NCBI GenBank assembly: GCA_037039685.1
Contig: JAWNGF010000006.1
Coordinates: 1,922,001 to 1,986,000 of the forward strand
From: Ceratobasidium sp. AG-K
Taxonomy: Eukaryota; Basidiomycota; Agaricomycetes; Cantharellales; Ceratobasidiaceae
Reading direction: 5' to 3'
Length of the DNA stretch: 64,000 nucleotides
Below the pieces are notes generated by a model. The model searched no databases. It saw only the letters and a program-made list of their open reading frames with translations, and was not told the DNA's origin. Numbering within the stretch: position 1 is the first letter of the stretch; each line of letters begins with the position of its first letter. The translations under genes were made by a program, and so were the position numbers. Positions 55,381-64,000 of this stretch are shown here, in pieces.

Positions 55381-58300
55381 GGTGGAGAGCAAAAAAGATT
55401 TAGAGAGTAGAGTTGAGCGTGAGTTCTGGAGTAGTTGCAGGTTTTGCAGATGCCACTATCAACTGCGCCCCCTCTGCCTTTTATCCTCCCTGGAGCGTAG
55501 TTAGATGGCGTGGGAGCCTCGGGGTGTCGACGTAGAAGGTCCTTGATGATCTTCGAAAGGTGACCAAAGTCTTCCGCCCTTTGTTCTGTGTCTTCTTCAC
55601 TTCCATAGCCCTTCCATCTGACCCTGTAAAAAAGACCGTCCTTTGTCTCTTTCCAATCCAAGATCCTTTCTACTTCGTATTCTTCTTCTCCTTCTTCTGT
55701 TATGATCGGCGGTGGTCGGGGTTGGTTACAGCTGAATTCTGTATCTTCTTTGTAAGGGCTCAGCAAGTCGATGTGGAAAACAGGGTGCACCCTCATTGTT
55801 GCCGGCAAGTCAAGTTCGTAAGCGTGTGACCCTATCTGTCGCTTCACAACAAATGGCCCGTGCTTTTTGTTGTCCAGTTTCTTTGAGGGTCTTTTTGTTT
55901 GAATGTTCTTTCCCAGCAGCCACACTAGATCTCCTTCTTGGTAGTCGTTCTTTGGTTCCTCTTCTGGAAGCCTTTGGGTTTCCATTGATGCAATTGCTTC
56001 GTCGTGGATTTTGCGCCATTTTCCTGTGATGTTGTTTGCTTCAGGAACTGTTGATTCTTCTGCAGATATGTTCCACAGTGGTTCCCTCCCGTAGACAATT
56101 TCAAAAGGGGAACTACCTGTTACGCAGTGCTTCTGTAGGTTATAGCTGAACTCCGCAATTGGTAATAAGTCCGCCCAATCATCCTGCCGGTAGTTGACGA
56201 ACGATCGCAGCCAGCCTTCCATCCATTGGTTGATCCTTTCCGTTATTCCATCTGTTTGGGGGTGGTAGGCAGTACTGAAACCTGGGCTAGTTCCAATCTT
56301 CTCATAAATGGCTTTCATAAGTTTGGAATTGAAAGTAGTTCCTCGGTCTGAGATTGTGCTTTTTGGAAAACCGTGCAATTTCCAAACATTTGTGATGAAG
56401 AGATTTGCAAGGTCGCTTGCCGTGTGAGATTCTTTGCAGGGTATGAAGTGCGCCATTCTTGAGAATCGGTCGACCACTACTAAGATGCTATCTGACCCCC
56501 TGGATTTTGGCAATTTCACCACGAAGTCGAACGCTATGTCTTCCCACGGTCCTTTTGGAATTTCCGAAGGTTTGATTGGGACTATGGACTTCGATCCCTT
56601 TGTCCGTTGACAGGTCTCGCATGATTCCACGTATCTGTTTATGCTTTGCTTCATTCCTGGCCAGAAGTATCTTCTTGATATTAGTTCCAGAGTTCTAGCC
56701 TGTCCTTGATGTCCTGCAATTTTTGAGTCGTGATGAGTTCGCATGACGGCTAGTCTGGATTCCTTATCCTCCGGCACGTAGATCCTTCCCTTAAACCATA
56801 ATAGTCCCTCCTTGAAATCATAGTCTTTCGCGCTGTGTTGTAGGGCTTTTGGTAAAGTTTCCTTTGACTTGCAGATTTCTTTGATTCGTGCCAGTCCTTC
56901 ATCTGTTTCCTGAGCCTCTTTGATGGTTTCTATGATGTTTGTGTCAACTAGTCCCATAAATCCCTTGAGCCTTTCGGCAGATATCATAACTTGTTCAGGT
57001 GTTGGGATGTCCTCATGGTCTGACCGTCTTGACAACAGGTCCGGTTTTGATGACAGGATTCCAGGTCGGTATATGATGTCAAAGTTATAGGAAGCAAGCA
57101 GTTGGTGCCATCTTGCGTGTCGGCGGTTGAAAGTTCTTGCTTCCTTCCAGAACTGTAGGTTCCTATGATCGGTGTAGATGGTAATAGGTTCCTTTGTTCC
57201 TTCGAGATAAAGTCTCCAATGTGTTAAGGATTCTATGATTGCCATAAGTTCCTTATCGTGGATGTCGTAGTTGAGTTGAGCCTCATTGAAAGATTTTGAA
57301 AGGAAAGCAATAGGGTGTAGGTAGCCATCATCTTGCCTTTGCGACAGGATAGCTCCCATTGCTACTCCGCTTGCGTCTGTTTCCAAGAAGAAGGGTTTGT
57401 CCGGGTTTGGATGGCGTAGTGTGGGCTCCTTGCTGATTTCCGTCTTTAGGGCTTCAAATGCTTCCTGCTGATCGCTTCCCCATTCCCATTTGTTCTCTTT
57501 TCTTGTTAAGGATGTCAGGGGTTTTGCTAATCGGCTAAAATTCGGTACAAATCTTCGGTAGAAGTTTGCGAATCCTAGGAATGCTTGGACCTGCTTGAGT
57601 GTTCTTGGTTCCTTCCACTCCTTTATTGCCTTGACCTTTTCTTCCTCCATTGAGATGCCCGAATCGCTGATTCCAAGTCCAGTATATGTCAATTTGGTGA
57701 CAAAGAATTCGCATTTTGGAAGCTTTGCAAAAAGGTTTTCCTCCAGTAAGATTTTTAGCACTTTCCTGACATCCACGGTATGTTGACTTCTGTTCTTAGA
57801 GAAGACTAAGATGTCGTCAATATATACTATGACACATACGTCGATGAGATCATGGAAGATGTGGTTCATATATCTTTGGAATATGGCGGGCGCGTTTTTT
57901 AGTCCAAAAGGCATGACAACATATTCGAATAGTCCCTCTTTTGTTCTGAAGGCTGTCTTCCATTTGTCTCCTTCCTTGATTCTGATATTGTTGAAACCCA
58001 TGCGTAAATCGATCTTGGAGAAAATCTTTGCGTCCTTGATCTTATCCAAGAGGTCTTCCATTAGGGGCATTGGGAATCTGTTGTCCTTCGTAATGGCGTT
58101 TACTCCTCTAAGATCTTGAACAAGTCGTAGTTGCTGAACTGCTCCTGGGTTCTTGGGATCGATTGGTTTTTTGACAAAGAAGCAAGGTGATGCAATGGGT
58201 GATTTGCTTGGCCGAATTTTCCCCGCTGCCATTTCTTCATCCAAATATTCTCTTAGTGCAATTGACTCTGCTGGAGAGAGTGGGATAGGTCTGGCTGGTT

Positions 58301-58859
58301 TCGGGAGCTCAGCTCCTTCCTTGAAGTCGATGGCGCAGTCGTATGGGCGGTGATCTGGGATTCTCTTGAATTTTTCTTCGCTAAAGACGTCGGCAAATTC
58401 CTTGAGTTCCTCGGGTAGGTCGTCTATTGAGGCTGTCCTTGCTTGAATGGCTTCTGCCCGCCACGATATGTGCTTTGTTTTCCAATCGATGACAGGGTTT
58501 GATTCTTCTAACCATTCCAATCCTAGGATGAGTTTAGTTTCTCCAGTGGGCATAGCGAAGAAGGTTTGTTTGAAGGATCTTCCCTCTACTTCCAGTTCCA
58601 GCTTTGCTTTGAAGCGAATTTGGTGAGAGAGTTCTTTCCCTTGGATACCAATCACTCTTCTAGGAGTGGAGAGTTCTATGAGTGGAATGTTGTTGGACCG
58701 AGCCCACAAAATGTCCAGGAAATTCTTTGATGCTCCAGAATCAATAAGGGTTGGGATAGGTTCTGTGATTCCGGTAACGTTCGCGTAAACAATGGTAGAT
58801 TCATTTGTCGCTCTAAAGTACATTGTTTCCGTTGCCGGTTTCTTGGTCTCTCCACACAC
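54945..58859 (-). CDS. E3 Pol polyprotein (protease, RT, RNase H, integrase, chromodomain)
   Basis: Open for 1304 codons in the -1 frame relative to gag, with all key motifs: protease LIDSGAS, RT YIDDILVF, RNase H ETDASG/DKELMAI/YTDHRN, integrase HHDSKIAGHQG...CETCQ zinc site, DDE core (VVVDRFSRM, SDRGTTF, TDGITERIN), GPFVV and VHPVFHIDLL, and a chromodomain EYEVERILDWKETKDGLFYR. The chromodomain lacks the usual TWEP-type tryptophan (EDTEQRAEDF). The C-terminal ~145 residues after PGRIKGRGG are Ser/Thr/Pro-rich, overlap ORF3 and vary between copies, so the functional protein probably ends near the chromodomain. Confidence 0.96.
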   Translation of the reverse strand: MCGETKKPATETMYFRATNESTIVYANVTGITEPIPTLIDSGASKNFLDILWARSNNIPLIELSTPRRVIGIQGKELSHQIRFKAKLELEVEGRSFKQTFFAMPTGETKLILGLEWLEESNPVIDWKTKHISWRAEAIQARTASIDDLPEELKEFADVFSEEKFKRIPDHRPYDCAIDFKEGAELPKPARPIPLSPAESIALREYLDEEMAAGKIRPSKSPIASPCFFVKKPIDPKNPGAVQQLRLVQDLRGVNAITKDNRFPMPLMEDLLDKIKDAKIFSKIDLRMGFNNIRIKEGDKWKTAFRTKEGLFEYVVMPFGLKNAPAIFQRYMNHIFHDLIDVCVIVYIDDILVFSKNRSQHTVDVRKVLKILLEENLFAKLPKCEFFVTKLTYTGLGISDSGISMEEEKVKAIKEWKEPRTLKQVQAFLGFANFYRRFVPNFSRLAKPLTSLTRKENKWEWGSDQQEAFEALKTEISKEPTLRHPNPDKPFFLETDASGVAMGAILSQRQDDGYLHPIAFLSKSFNEAQLNYDIHDKELMAIIESLTHWRLYLEGTKEPITIYTDHRNLQFWKEARTFNRRHARWHQLLASYNFDIIYRPGILSSKPDLLSRRSDHEDIPTPEQVMISAERLKGFMGLVDTNIIETIKEAQETDEGLARIKEICKSKETLPKALQHSAKDYDFKEGLLWFKGRIYVPEDKESRLAVMRTHHDSKIAGHQGQARTLELISRRYFWPGMKQSINRYVESCETCQRTKGSKSIVPIKPSEIPKGPWEDIAFDFVVKLPKSRGSDSILVVVDRFSRMAHFIPCKESHTASDLANLFITNVWKLHGFPKSTISDRGTTFNSKLMKAIYEKIGTSPGFSTAYHPQTDGITERINQWMEGWLRSFVNYRQDDWADLLPIAEFSYNLQKHCVTGSSPFEIVYGREPLWNISAEESTVPEANNITGKWRKIHDEAIASMETQRLPEEEPKNDYQEGDLVWLLGKNIQTKRPSKKLDNKKHGPFVVKRQIGSHAYELDLPATMRVHPVFHIDLLSPYKEDTEFSCNQPRPPPIITEEGEEEYEVERILDWKETKDGLFYRVRWKGYGSEEDTEQRAEDFGHLSKIIKDLLRRHPEAPTPSNYAPGRIKGRGGAVDSGICKTCNYSRTHAQLYSLNLFCSPPCLPSPAPPSPTTSPASSKDLPLPRQGSSTPELPSTSSRGRSKALEGCTSGPRTISSTQTWGNSNGSAKNGRHACSSYERTYSSAEDARHSRSWRSCSSPPTCSEWSNGDKKERTRASGYQVTTEGNQRSDLDGTTPGTPTTKRT

Positions 58860-58886
58860 AGTTAGAGGGAGACCGCTTCTTTTCCC
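58845..58886 (-). promoter_or_regulatory. Predicted -1 frameshift signal of E3
   Basis: Minus-strand heptamer GGGAAAA (58880-58886), 5-nt spacer, stem GGTCTC (58869-58874) with GAGACC (58845-58850). The spacer differs by one base from E1/E2 (GAAGC against GAAGG), while heptamer and stem are unchanged. Confidence 0.65.
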
Positions 58887-60862
58887 GAGTCTTCTATGAT
58901 CGTTGCTTCCCTTCCTTTAACACTAGGTTCCGTCGTTATCCAATCCTTGGATGGGCATTTGAATGAACGGTGTCCTTCCTGTCCGCACTTCAGGCAGCGG
59001 TTGGATGCTATCCTCGCTTTGTATATTTCGTCAGGCAGCCGTTTTGTAGAGGATTGTCCACTAGCGGTTGGTTGGGCGGCCTTCTTTCCTGTTGAGGTCT
59101 TGATTTGTTGCAATTTCTGGTCGATAGAGATTGCGATTGAGATCCACCGGTCAAGGGAAAGTTCTCGTTCTGTCCCATCTTCATTGATCAGGGTTAGTTC
59201 GAAGCGAGCTAGTTCAGTCTTGACTTCTGACTTTAATCCTTCCTTGAACTGGTTTATCAGAGCTTCTTGTCCCCAGTTTACGTCTACTAGAAGATATCGG
59301 AATTCCGAAGCATAGTTTGCTACAGAGTTGTTTTGCTTGCATTTTCGGATATCTGCTTCGGCCTTAGATTTTTTGTTTGGGTCGCTGAACTGTTCCATGA
59401 AGTGTGCCTTGAAACTTTCCCAAGAGGCAAGGTTTTGGTTATTTTCCCTTTGGTTGAGTGATCGTAAGAGAACTTGTGCCCAGTGGGTGGCAGCTTTGTT
59501 CTCGGATTTGAAGTTTGCCAGAGCTTCGCGAATCCTTTCTTCATTGGAAGCATATTGATCGCCTAGTCGCATGAAGTAGCTCTCCATTTGTGTGATGAAC
59601 ATTTCAGCACCCTCCCCTTTCTTTCCGTTGAAGGCTTCTGGGCGAGTTACTTTGGGACGTCGTGGACTGCTACCGGTGTTTGGGTTCTCGGTCAGTCGTT
59701 GGATTCTCAATTCTAATTCGTCGATCCTGGTAGATTCAGCGTCTGGATGTGGTGGAGAATCTGATCGCCTTGATGGGATCCCGTGCAGGGAAGTTTCGTC
59801 GATTTCTTCTCGCATATTGTTGATAGCTTCTTGTACTTCCGTGATTTTGGTAGTGAAGGAGGTTCCCTCTTGTCGTAAGTTTTCCAGTCCTTGAGTTACT
59901 GCTTCGTTCCATTCAAGTTGCCCTTGCCTGGTAGTGTTGAGTTCTTCGCGTACATTGTTCACTAGCCCTTGAGTGTTGGCAACTTCGTTCCGAAGGCGTG
60001 TTACATCTTGTCCGACTAGAAAGGAATTGTGTTCGCCATTTCTTGCCGAGTTCAGAATGTCTGTTAGGGTGCCTTGTAAGGTGTTGATGGAGTCGTTAAA
60101 GATTTGTTGGTTGTTTGCTAGGACTTGTGTGGCTTGTTCTAGGCCACTAAGTCTTCGATCCATGGTGACCCTCATTCCGTCTATGACCCTAAGGGTGGCG
60201 TTGTGTCTTCCTTCTAGGAGGTCGTTCAGGTCGTCTAAATTACTGATCACAGTCCTGCCGCTGGTGCTGGAACTTGAACTTGAGCTTCCCGGATCACCGG
60301 TGCCTTGTGGTACCGGGGCCGACTGCCCAGAGTAACCCTGTGGGACGTAGGGCGGTGCTGGAATCGCTGGTGTGACTGGCTGGGAAGCCATTGGGATTGG
60401 TCCTGCGTTGGTGATGGTTCCTCCAATTTGCGGGACTGTAGGTACATTGGGAATGTGTGGTGTAGGAGGAGGTCTAATGGGGACAAGCGACACGCCCCCA
60501 TGAGCCTCGGGCTGGGGAGAAAAGAACTGCCTCCTAGTTCCTAGTGGCCACAAGGGACGTGATGGCCCTGGACTTCCAGTTGAAATGCGAATCACAGCTG
60601 GAGTGGGGTCATTTGTGAGATCTCCTGGTTCTCTATTCGTGATGGTGGGTTCTTCCTCTTGTACTGTTGTCATGTCAGAGATGCCGAAAGCTCCTGGCAT
60701 TGAAGACTGGCTTTGAGAGCGTGATCGGGCAGGTCCTCCCGCTTGAGTTTGTGCGATGTCTTGCTCATTTAATGATCCAGTAGGCCTTGCTGCCCGACTG
60801 GGTCCTCTTCGTGGTGATCTAGTGGACGAGGGACGTGACCCTCCGTCTTCTTGAATAGACAT
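58862..60862 (-). CDS. E3 Gag
   Basis: 666 residues from MSIQEDGGSRPSSTRSPRRG. A Pro/Ser-rich N-terminal third (res. ~1-210) with a poly-Ser run is followed by a predicted coiled-coil region (~210-370; ANNQQIFNDSINTLQGTL), a capsid-like part (~410-560; EMFITQMESYFMRLGDQY, WESFKAHFMEQFSDPNKKSK) and a single zinc knuckle CLKCGQEGHRSFKC near 625. The TAA stop lies inside the frameshift stem-loop. It is the only undamaged gag in the window. Confidence 0.93.
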   Translation of the reverse strand: MSIQEDGGSRPSSTRSPRRGPSRAARPTGSLNEQDIAQTQAGGPARSRSQSQSSMPGAFGISDMTTVQEEEPTITNREPGDLTNDPTPAVIRISTGSPGPSRPLWPLGTRRQFFSPQPEAHGGVSLVPIRPPPTPHIPNVPTVPQIGGTITNAGPIPMASQPVTPAIPAPPYVPQGYSGQSAPVPQGTGDPGSSSSSSSTSGRTVISNLDDLNDLLEGRHNATLRVIDGMRVTMDRRLSGLEQATQVLANNQQIFNDSINTLQGTLTDILNSARNGEHNSFLVGQDVTRLRNEVANTQGLVNNVREELNTTRQGQLEWNEAVTQGLENLRQEGTSFTTKITEVQEAINNMREEIDETSLHGIPSRRSDSPPHPDAESTRIDELELRIQRLTENPNTGSSPRRPKVTRPEAFNGKKGEGAEMFITQMESYFMRLGDQYASNEERIREALANFKSENKAATHWAQVLLRSLNQRENNQNLASWESFKAHFMEQFSDPNKKSKAEADIRKCKQNNSVANYASEFRYLLVDVNWGQEALINQFKEGLKSEVKTELARFELTLINEDGTERELSLDRWISIAISIDQKLQQIKTSTGKKAAQPTASGQSSTKRLPDEIYKARIASNRCLKCGQEGHRSFKCPSKDWITTEPSVKGREATIIEDSGKEAVSL

Positions 60863-60878
60863 GATTGTATGTTTGATA

Positions 60879-60890
60879 AGCTTGTTTTGT
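60879..60890 (-). other. Self-primer binding site of E3
   Basis: Exact 12-nt complement of 61053-61064 in the 5' LTR, with two bases between it and the LTR end. Same arrangement as in E1. Confidence 0.8.
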
Positions 60891-60892
60891 AA

Positions 60893-61347
60893 TGTCGTAA
60901 GCTTCTTCTTGGTGGCTATGAGGCAAGCCGCGATGGAGAGTGGACGGCACTAAGACCTAAGTGACCTCTTGGACCGCAACACACTTAAGTGTCTGTAGGC
61001 TCTTGAGGGTAGGGGTGGTTCTAAGTGTCACTCGAAGGGATGTTTTGACGAGACAAAACAAGCTGGGGTTTCCAGGCTTGTTGGTCCTCTATATATATTC
61101 ACAAAGTGGCCGAGTCATACAAGGCGCAGCCACATGAGTCAACGCAGTCAACCAGTCAGGAGTGTCCATGTGAGTCATGCTGTATGAACAGACATGACTC
61201 GTACAAAGCACAGCCGTGTTACACAGTGTAACAAATAACCACAAGAAGGTGGCAACGCGGCAAACGGAAACGGGAAACGTAACAGAAAGGGAGAGACAGA
61301 CGGGCGAGACAACGGGCGAGACCGATGGAGTGAGCTAGCTCACGACA
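60893..61347 (-). repeat. 5' LTR of E3
   Basis: 455 bp, identical by eye to 54120-54574. TGAGTCA/TGACTCA sites at 61135-61141 and 61171-61177, palindrome GTTACACAGTGTAAC at 61218-61232, ACACTTAAGTGT at 60981-60992, TATA box near 61090-61098. R is predicted to start at 61064 reading leftward. Confidence 0.95.
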
Positions 61348-63705
61348 ATATCCCATAAACAACTAGTTCAAGATACTGGTATTGTGTAGGGAAGTAAGAA
61401 GACTACTGTATAACTAGCATGCAGACTCAATATGAGCATGGAGCTGTGATGGGTGCAAACAGCCACAAAGATAGCTTCAGGCTTGTGGCTGACAACCACC
61501 TCAGCGTACCTTCATGTTGCAATCTGAGCCTCAGGTAATTACAATGACAAACTTCACCTGTGCAAGCTCTGGGGTTGGACAGGACTTTGTCTCAAGTTGC
61601 AACAGCATAGGATGTTCAAAACAATCTGGCCTCTCTTCAGGTGACTCTGGTTTGGTACCAGTGCCTATCTTGCCATCTGAGACCTTACCCTCACATTGTT
61701 GCTAGTTGCGCATTACCCCATGCTTTTCTTTACATGAACAACACTGCACTTGTTTCTGAACATTGTCAAACCTGTTTTCATTGGCAAAAAAACTGTATAA
61801 TTGTAACTGGTTCCAATCCTTGTGTAATGGGATCTAAGGTTTGTAATGTGCCAAATGCACACAAGGTTACCAGTAGGGTTTATAACTGGGTATGCCAAAC
61901 TTGGGGATTTCAAAATTGTATCATGACCTCCAGGAATCATTATGTATGCAGCCATCATTGTAAACTAAGAAATTGATTACACTTTTGTCAACTCTATCAT
62001 TCAGCATGGAATATATACTAAGCTTGTTCTTATGATTGTAGCTGTTCAGCAAGGATTATGGTTATGGGATAGCTAGTGCCAATTTTTTTTGTACTCAATT
62101 GATAACACTTGCAAATTGCATGTTAGATACTGAACAATGAATCAAATCAGATTGGCAACTAGCTAATGTACAATATGATATCTATGCTAAATTATATCCA
62201 ATTCCTCCAAGTGCCACGCTCCTAGCTGCACACAATCCCAGGTTAAATGTTTCCTGAATGGTCAAATGTGCTCAGAGTTCCATACAGCCAATACAAGTTG
62301 AACTTGCCATTGTACCCATCTGTGTTATCCCACCACTCAACTGATAGTTATGCTGTAGTTTGTTTACTTGCCCATGTTCAGCTGCTTTAAAATTGTCAAC
62401 TTCAATGGTTAACACAAAGGGGACAAAGCTTGGGCCTACCACATGATTTAACAGTCACGTGAGCATGTAGTTCTGGCTGAGGCCAACACAGGCGGGAGCG
62501 GGACTCGTTGTAGGGGGGAGAGGAGAGAGTGTGAGGTCTGAGCTCTGTCTACTTGAGTTTTTTATATCCTTGCTCAAGGCCATGGAGGTTGGAACCACCC
62601 AACTGGTGGTAGATATCCTCTGGTCGCTTCCTGTCGTGCTTGACAAATTAACCTTTGGATGAGAGGTAAGTCCATGTAGGGACTTGCAGCTTTCAAGCCC
62701 AAACACATTGTGGACTTATTGCCCCCCACTGACTGCCCACAGTCTCATGGATTCATGCTAAGTCAGTTTGCTGTAGTGTATGCGTTAAGCGCTGGGTGCA
62801 TGTTCAGCTTCAGTGCATGGACCAATAGTCCTGTTGTACACTGGTGTGGAAGCATGGTCATAGTGATAGCGGGGGAGAGATAATGCATACAAATACAATG
62901 GAAATAATGACAAGAAACATGAAGATGAACGACAAAGTCAGGCTGCAGACAGAGAGGATATTGAGGCCAACAAATGTGACGACAAGCTGCTGTGCGACTG
63001 GCAACTTGGTCTCGTGATCTGTGCAATGCGTATAGCATGATAAATGCACTGGGATTGAGCAAGAGATGTGTGGAAACCAACTGGCTTGAAGAAAGTCTCC
63101 TCACATAGCCCGTAAGTTTAGGTAATGGATTTCCGGCAACCTATATGCACCTGTAATTATTTGAACATCATTCCAGAAAGCTTATATGTCGATTTCATTG
63201 TGACGGTGTAGATTGGAGGGCGCTTACATGTTTTCCAAGTCCAGGTTATTCGGTTCTAACGTATCCGGAAACACGAAGGGAATTTCCCACTTATGTAACT
63301 AGTTCCAACACTGCCCCATGATTTTGAAACTCTGAAATGTTCTTAAGGCTAGTTAAGGTTCTCGCCAATTTGCCGATGTTTGGACCTAGACAACAATTAC
63401 CAAACTATTCTGGCCAATGGGTTTGGTAATTACATTCGCGTAATCCGAATCCCCTCCATGGATCGCCCGGCTTTAGCAGCTGCTATAACTTGCACTAGGA
63501 ATCCTCCCGACCAAACGGGGCTCACAAAGGCAACCCGATCTCTAGTGGCCGCACCGATGACCTTCATACTAAATTCATAGAGATACGCGGGACCTATGCC
63601 CCGTTATGTGTCACGCGAATACCTACCAAAAGCGGCTTGTGGCAGGAAGAAAAAGGGTTGCTCTCACACAGCCACTTCAAGTGCCCCTTCAACCCGGCGG
63701 CCATC
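61348..63705. other. Unassigned AT-rich region
   Basis: No gene can be supported. Plus-strand frames at 61514-61976 are Cys-rich (TCASSGVG, HCQTCFHWQKNC, CQTWGFQNC) and could be the remains of a transposon-encoded protein, but they contain stops. The minus frames at 62455-63104 are hydrophobic without motif. Sequence from about 63110 to 63700 should contain the promoter of the hydrolase gene. Confidence 0.4.
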
Positions 63706-64000
63706 ATGACTCAAGATTACAACCAGAGGATAAAGCTCGTGTGGAAGATACCTGCAGACTGCGTCGTTCCTCATAATCCTGATCCATGCGACCATAAACT
63801 CCCAGCTCCTCCTCCAGGAACCCATCGGCATTATCTAGCCGCTCCCGCCGGTCACCTAGAGTTGCTCTATGCTTTGCCCAGCCACGCGACGCTTGAATCA
63901 CCCATAAGTAACAATTGGAAACCGGCTGTTCTCTTCCTTCACGGAGGGTTTGGTTCAGCCAATTGCTTCTCAAACTTCCTTCCGTAAGCTGCAGTTCCCC
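63706..64000 (+). CDS. Alpha/beta hydrolase, 5' part only
   Basis: The first exon starts MTQDYNQRIKLVWKIPADCV at 63706 (a frame upstream to 63637 lacks an ATG). It leads into LELLYALPSHATLE, then KPAVLFLHGGFGSANCFSNF, the first beta strand and HGG oxyanion-hole motif of AB-hydrolase-1 enzymes. The exon ends near 63986 at a GTAAGC donor, so the catalytic Ser, Asp and His lie outside the window. The substrate is unknown. Confidence 0.8.

Larger units (their letters stand above)
54120..61347 (-). mobile_element. Ty3/gypsy chromovirus E3, intact and young
   Basis: 7228 bp with the target duplication ATATC (54115-54119 and 61348-61352). The two 455-bp LTRs appear identical by eye, and gag (666 aa), pol (1304 codons) and ORF3 (254 aa) are all open, so this copy may be autonomous and inserted very recently. 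It lies antisense to, and just behind, FunK1 copy C. It is of the same family as E1 and E2, with its own LTR variants (GGTCTCGCCCGTTGTCTCGC on the minus strand). Confidence 0.96.

Noticed and set aside
62763..63104. Hydrophobic minus-strand frame as a membrane protein gene
   Set aside because: Low-complexity Cys/His/Leu composition without family motif or supporting exons.
1..64000. CRISPR array, bacterial operon or prophage content
   Set aside because: Spliceosomal introns, TFIID subunit and LTR retrotransposons show nuclear fungal DNA; no short regularly spaced direct repeats of CRISPR type were seen.

Overview
The window looks like nuclear DNA of a filamentous basidiomycete. Host genes are cut by many short introns of about 45-70 bp with GT/AG ends, and the families present are typical of Agaricomycetes: FunK1 protein kinases, leucine-rich F-box proteins and a Tf1/sushi-type chromovirus. 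The mix of content suggests a Rhizoctonia/Thanatephorus-like genome; that is inference from content, not a database match.

Left part (1-6916), GC-rich and gene-dense: an F-box protein cut by the window edge (-), a nucleotide-sugar transporter of the GDP-fucose transporter type (-), and, across a 176-bp divergent promoter, the TFIID subunit TAF1 (+).

Middle-left (6917-28500), a repeat-driven region: a FunK1 kinase pseudogene (copy A) split by a full-length Ty3/gypsy element E1 (TSD GTGCT); a second element E2 (TSD ACTGG) that is a chimera of two insertions; then a degenerate second copy of the TAF1 3' end followed by another FunK1 pseudogene (copy B). Before the two insertions this was a tandem TAF1-tail/FunK1 duplication.

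Middle (28096-39480): four minus-strand copies of one F-box/LRR gene, of which only 35617-37248 is intact, with an array of about seven diverged ~310-bp tandem repeats (30950-32960) between them.

Right part: an EamA-type transporter (-), a cytochrome P450 (+), an isoprenylcysteine carboxyl methyltransferase (-), a leukotriene-A4-hydrolase-type M1 aminopeptidase (-), FunK1 copy C (+), and a third element E3 (-, TSD ATATC) whose two LTRs look identical and whose three ORFs are all open. The window ends inside an alpha/beta hydrolase gene.

The most unusual signal is in the retroelements. All three copies carry a third ORF of exactly 254 codons between the Pol chromodomain and the polypurine tract, overlapping the Pol C-terminal tail in another frame. 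Between copies its protein changes far less than the overlapping Pol tail, so ORF3 appears to be the selected frame. It ends in a sequence that matches a SUMO-interacting motif. The elements also show a gag-pol -1 frameshift signal (heptamer GGGAAAA, 5-nt spacer, stem-loop) and a Tf1-like self-primer (a 12-nt primer-binding site exactly complementary to the predicted start of R, ~30 nt after the TATA box).
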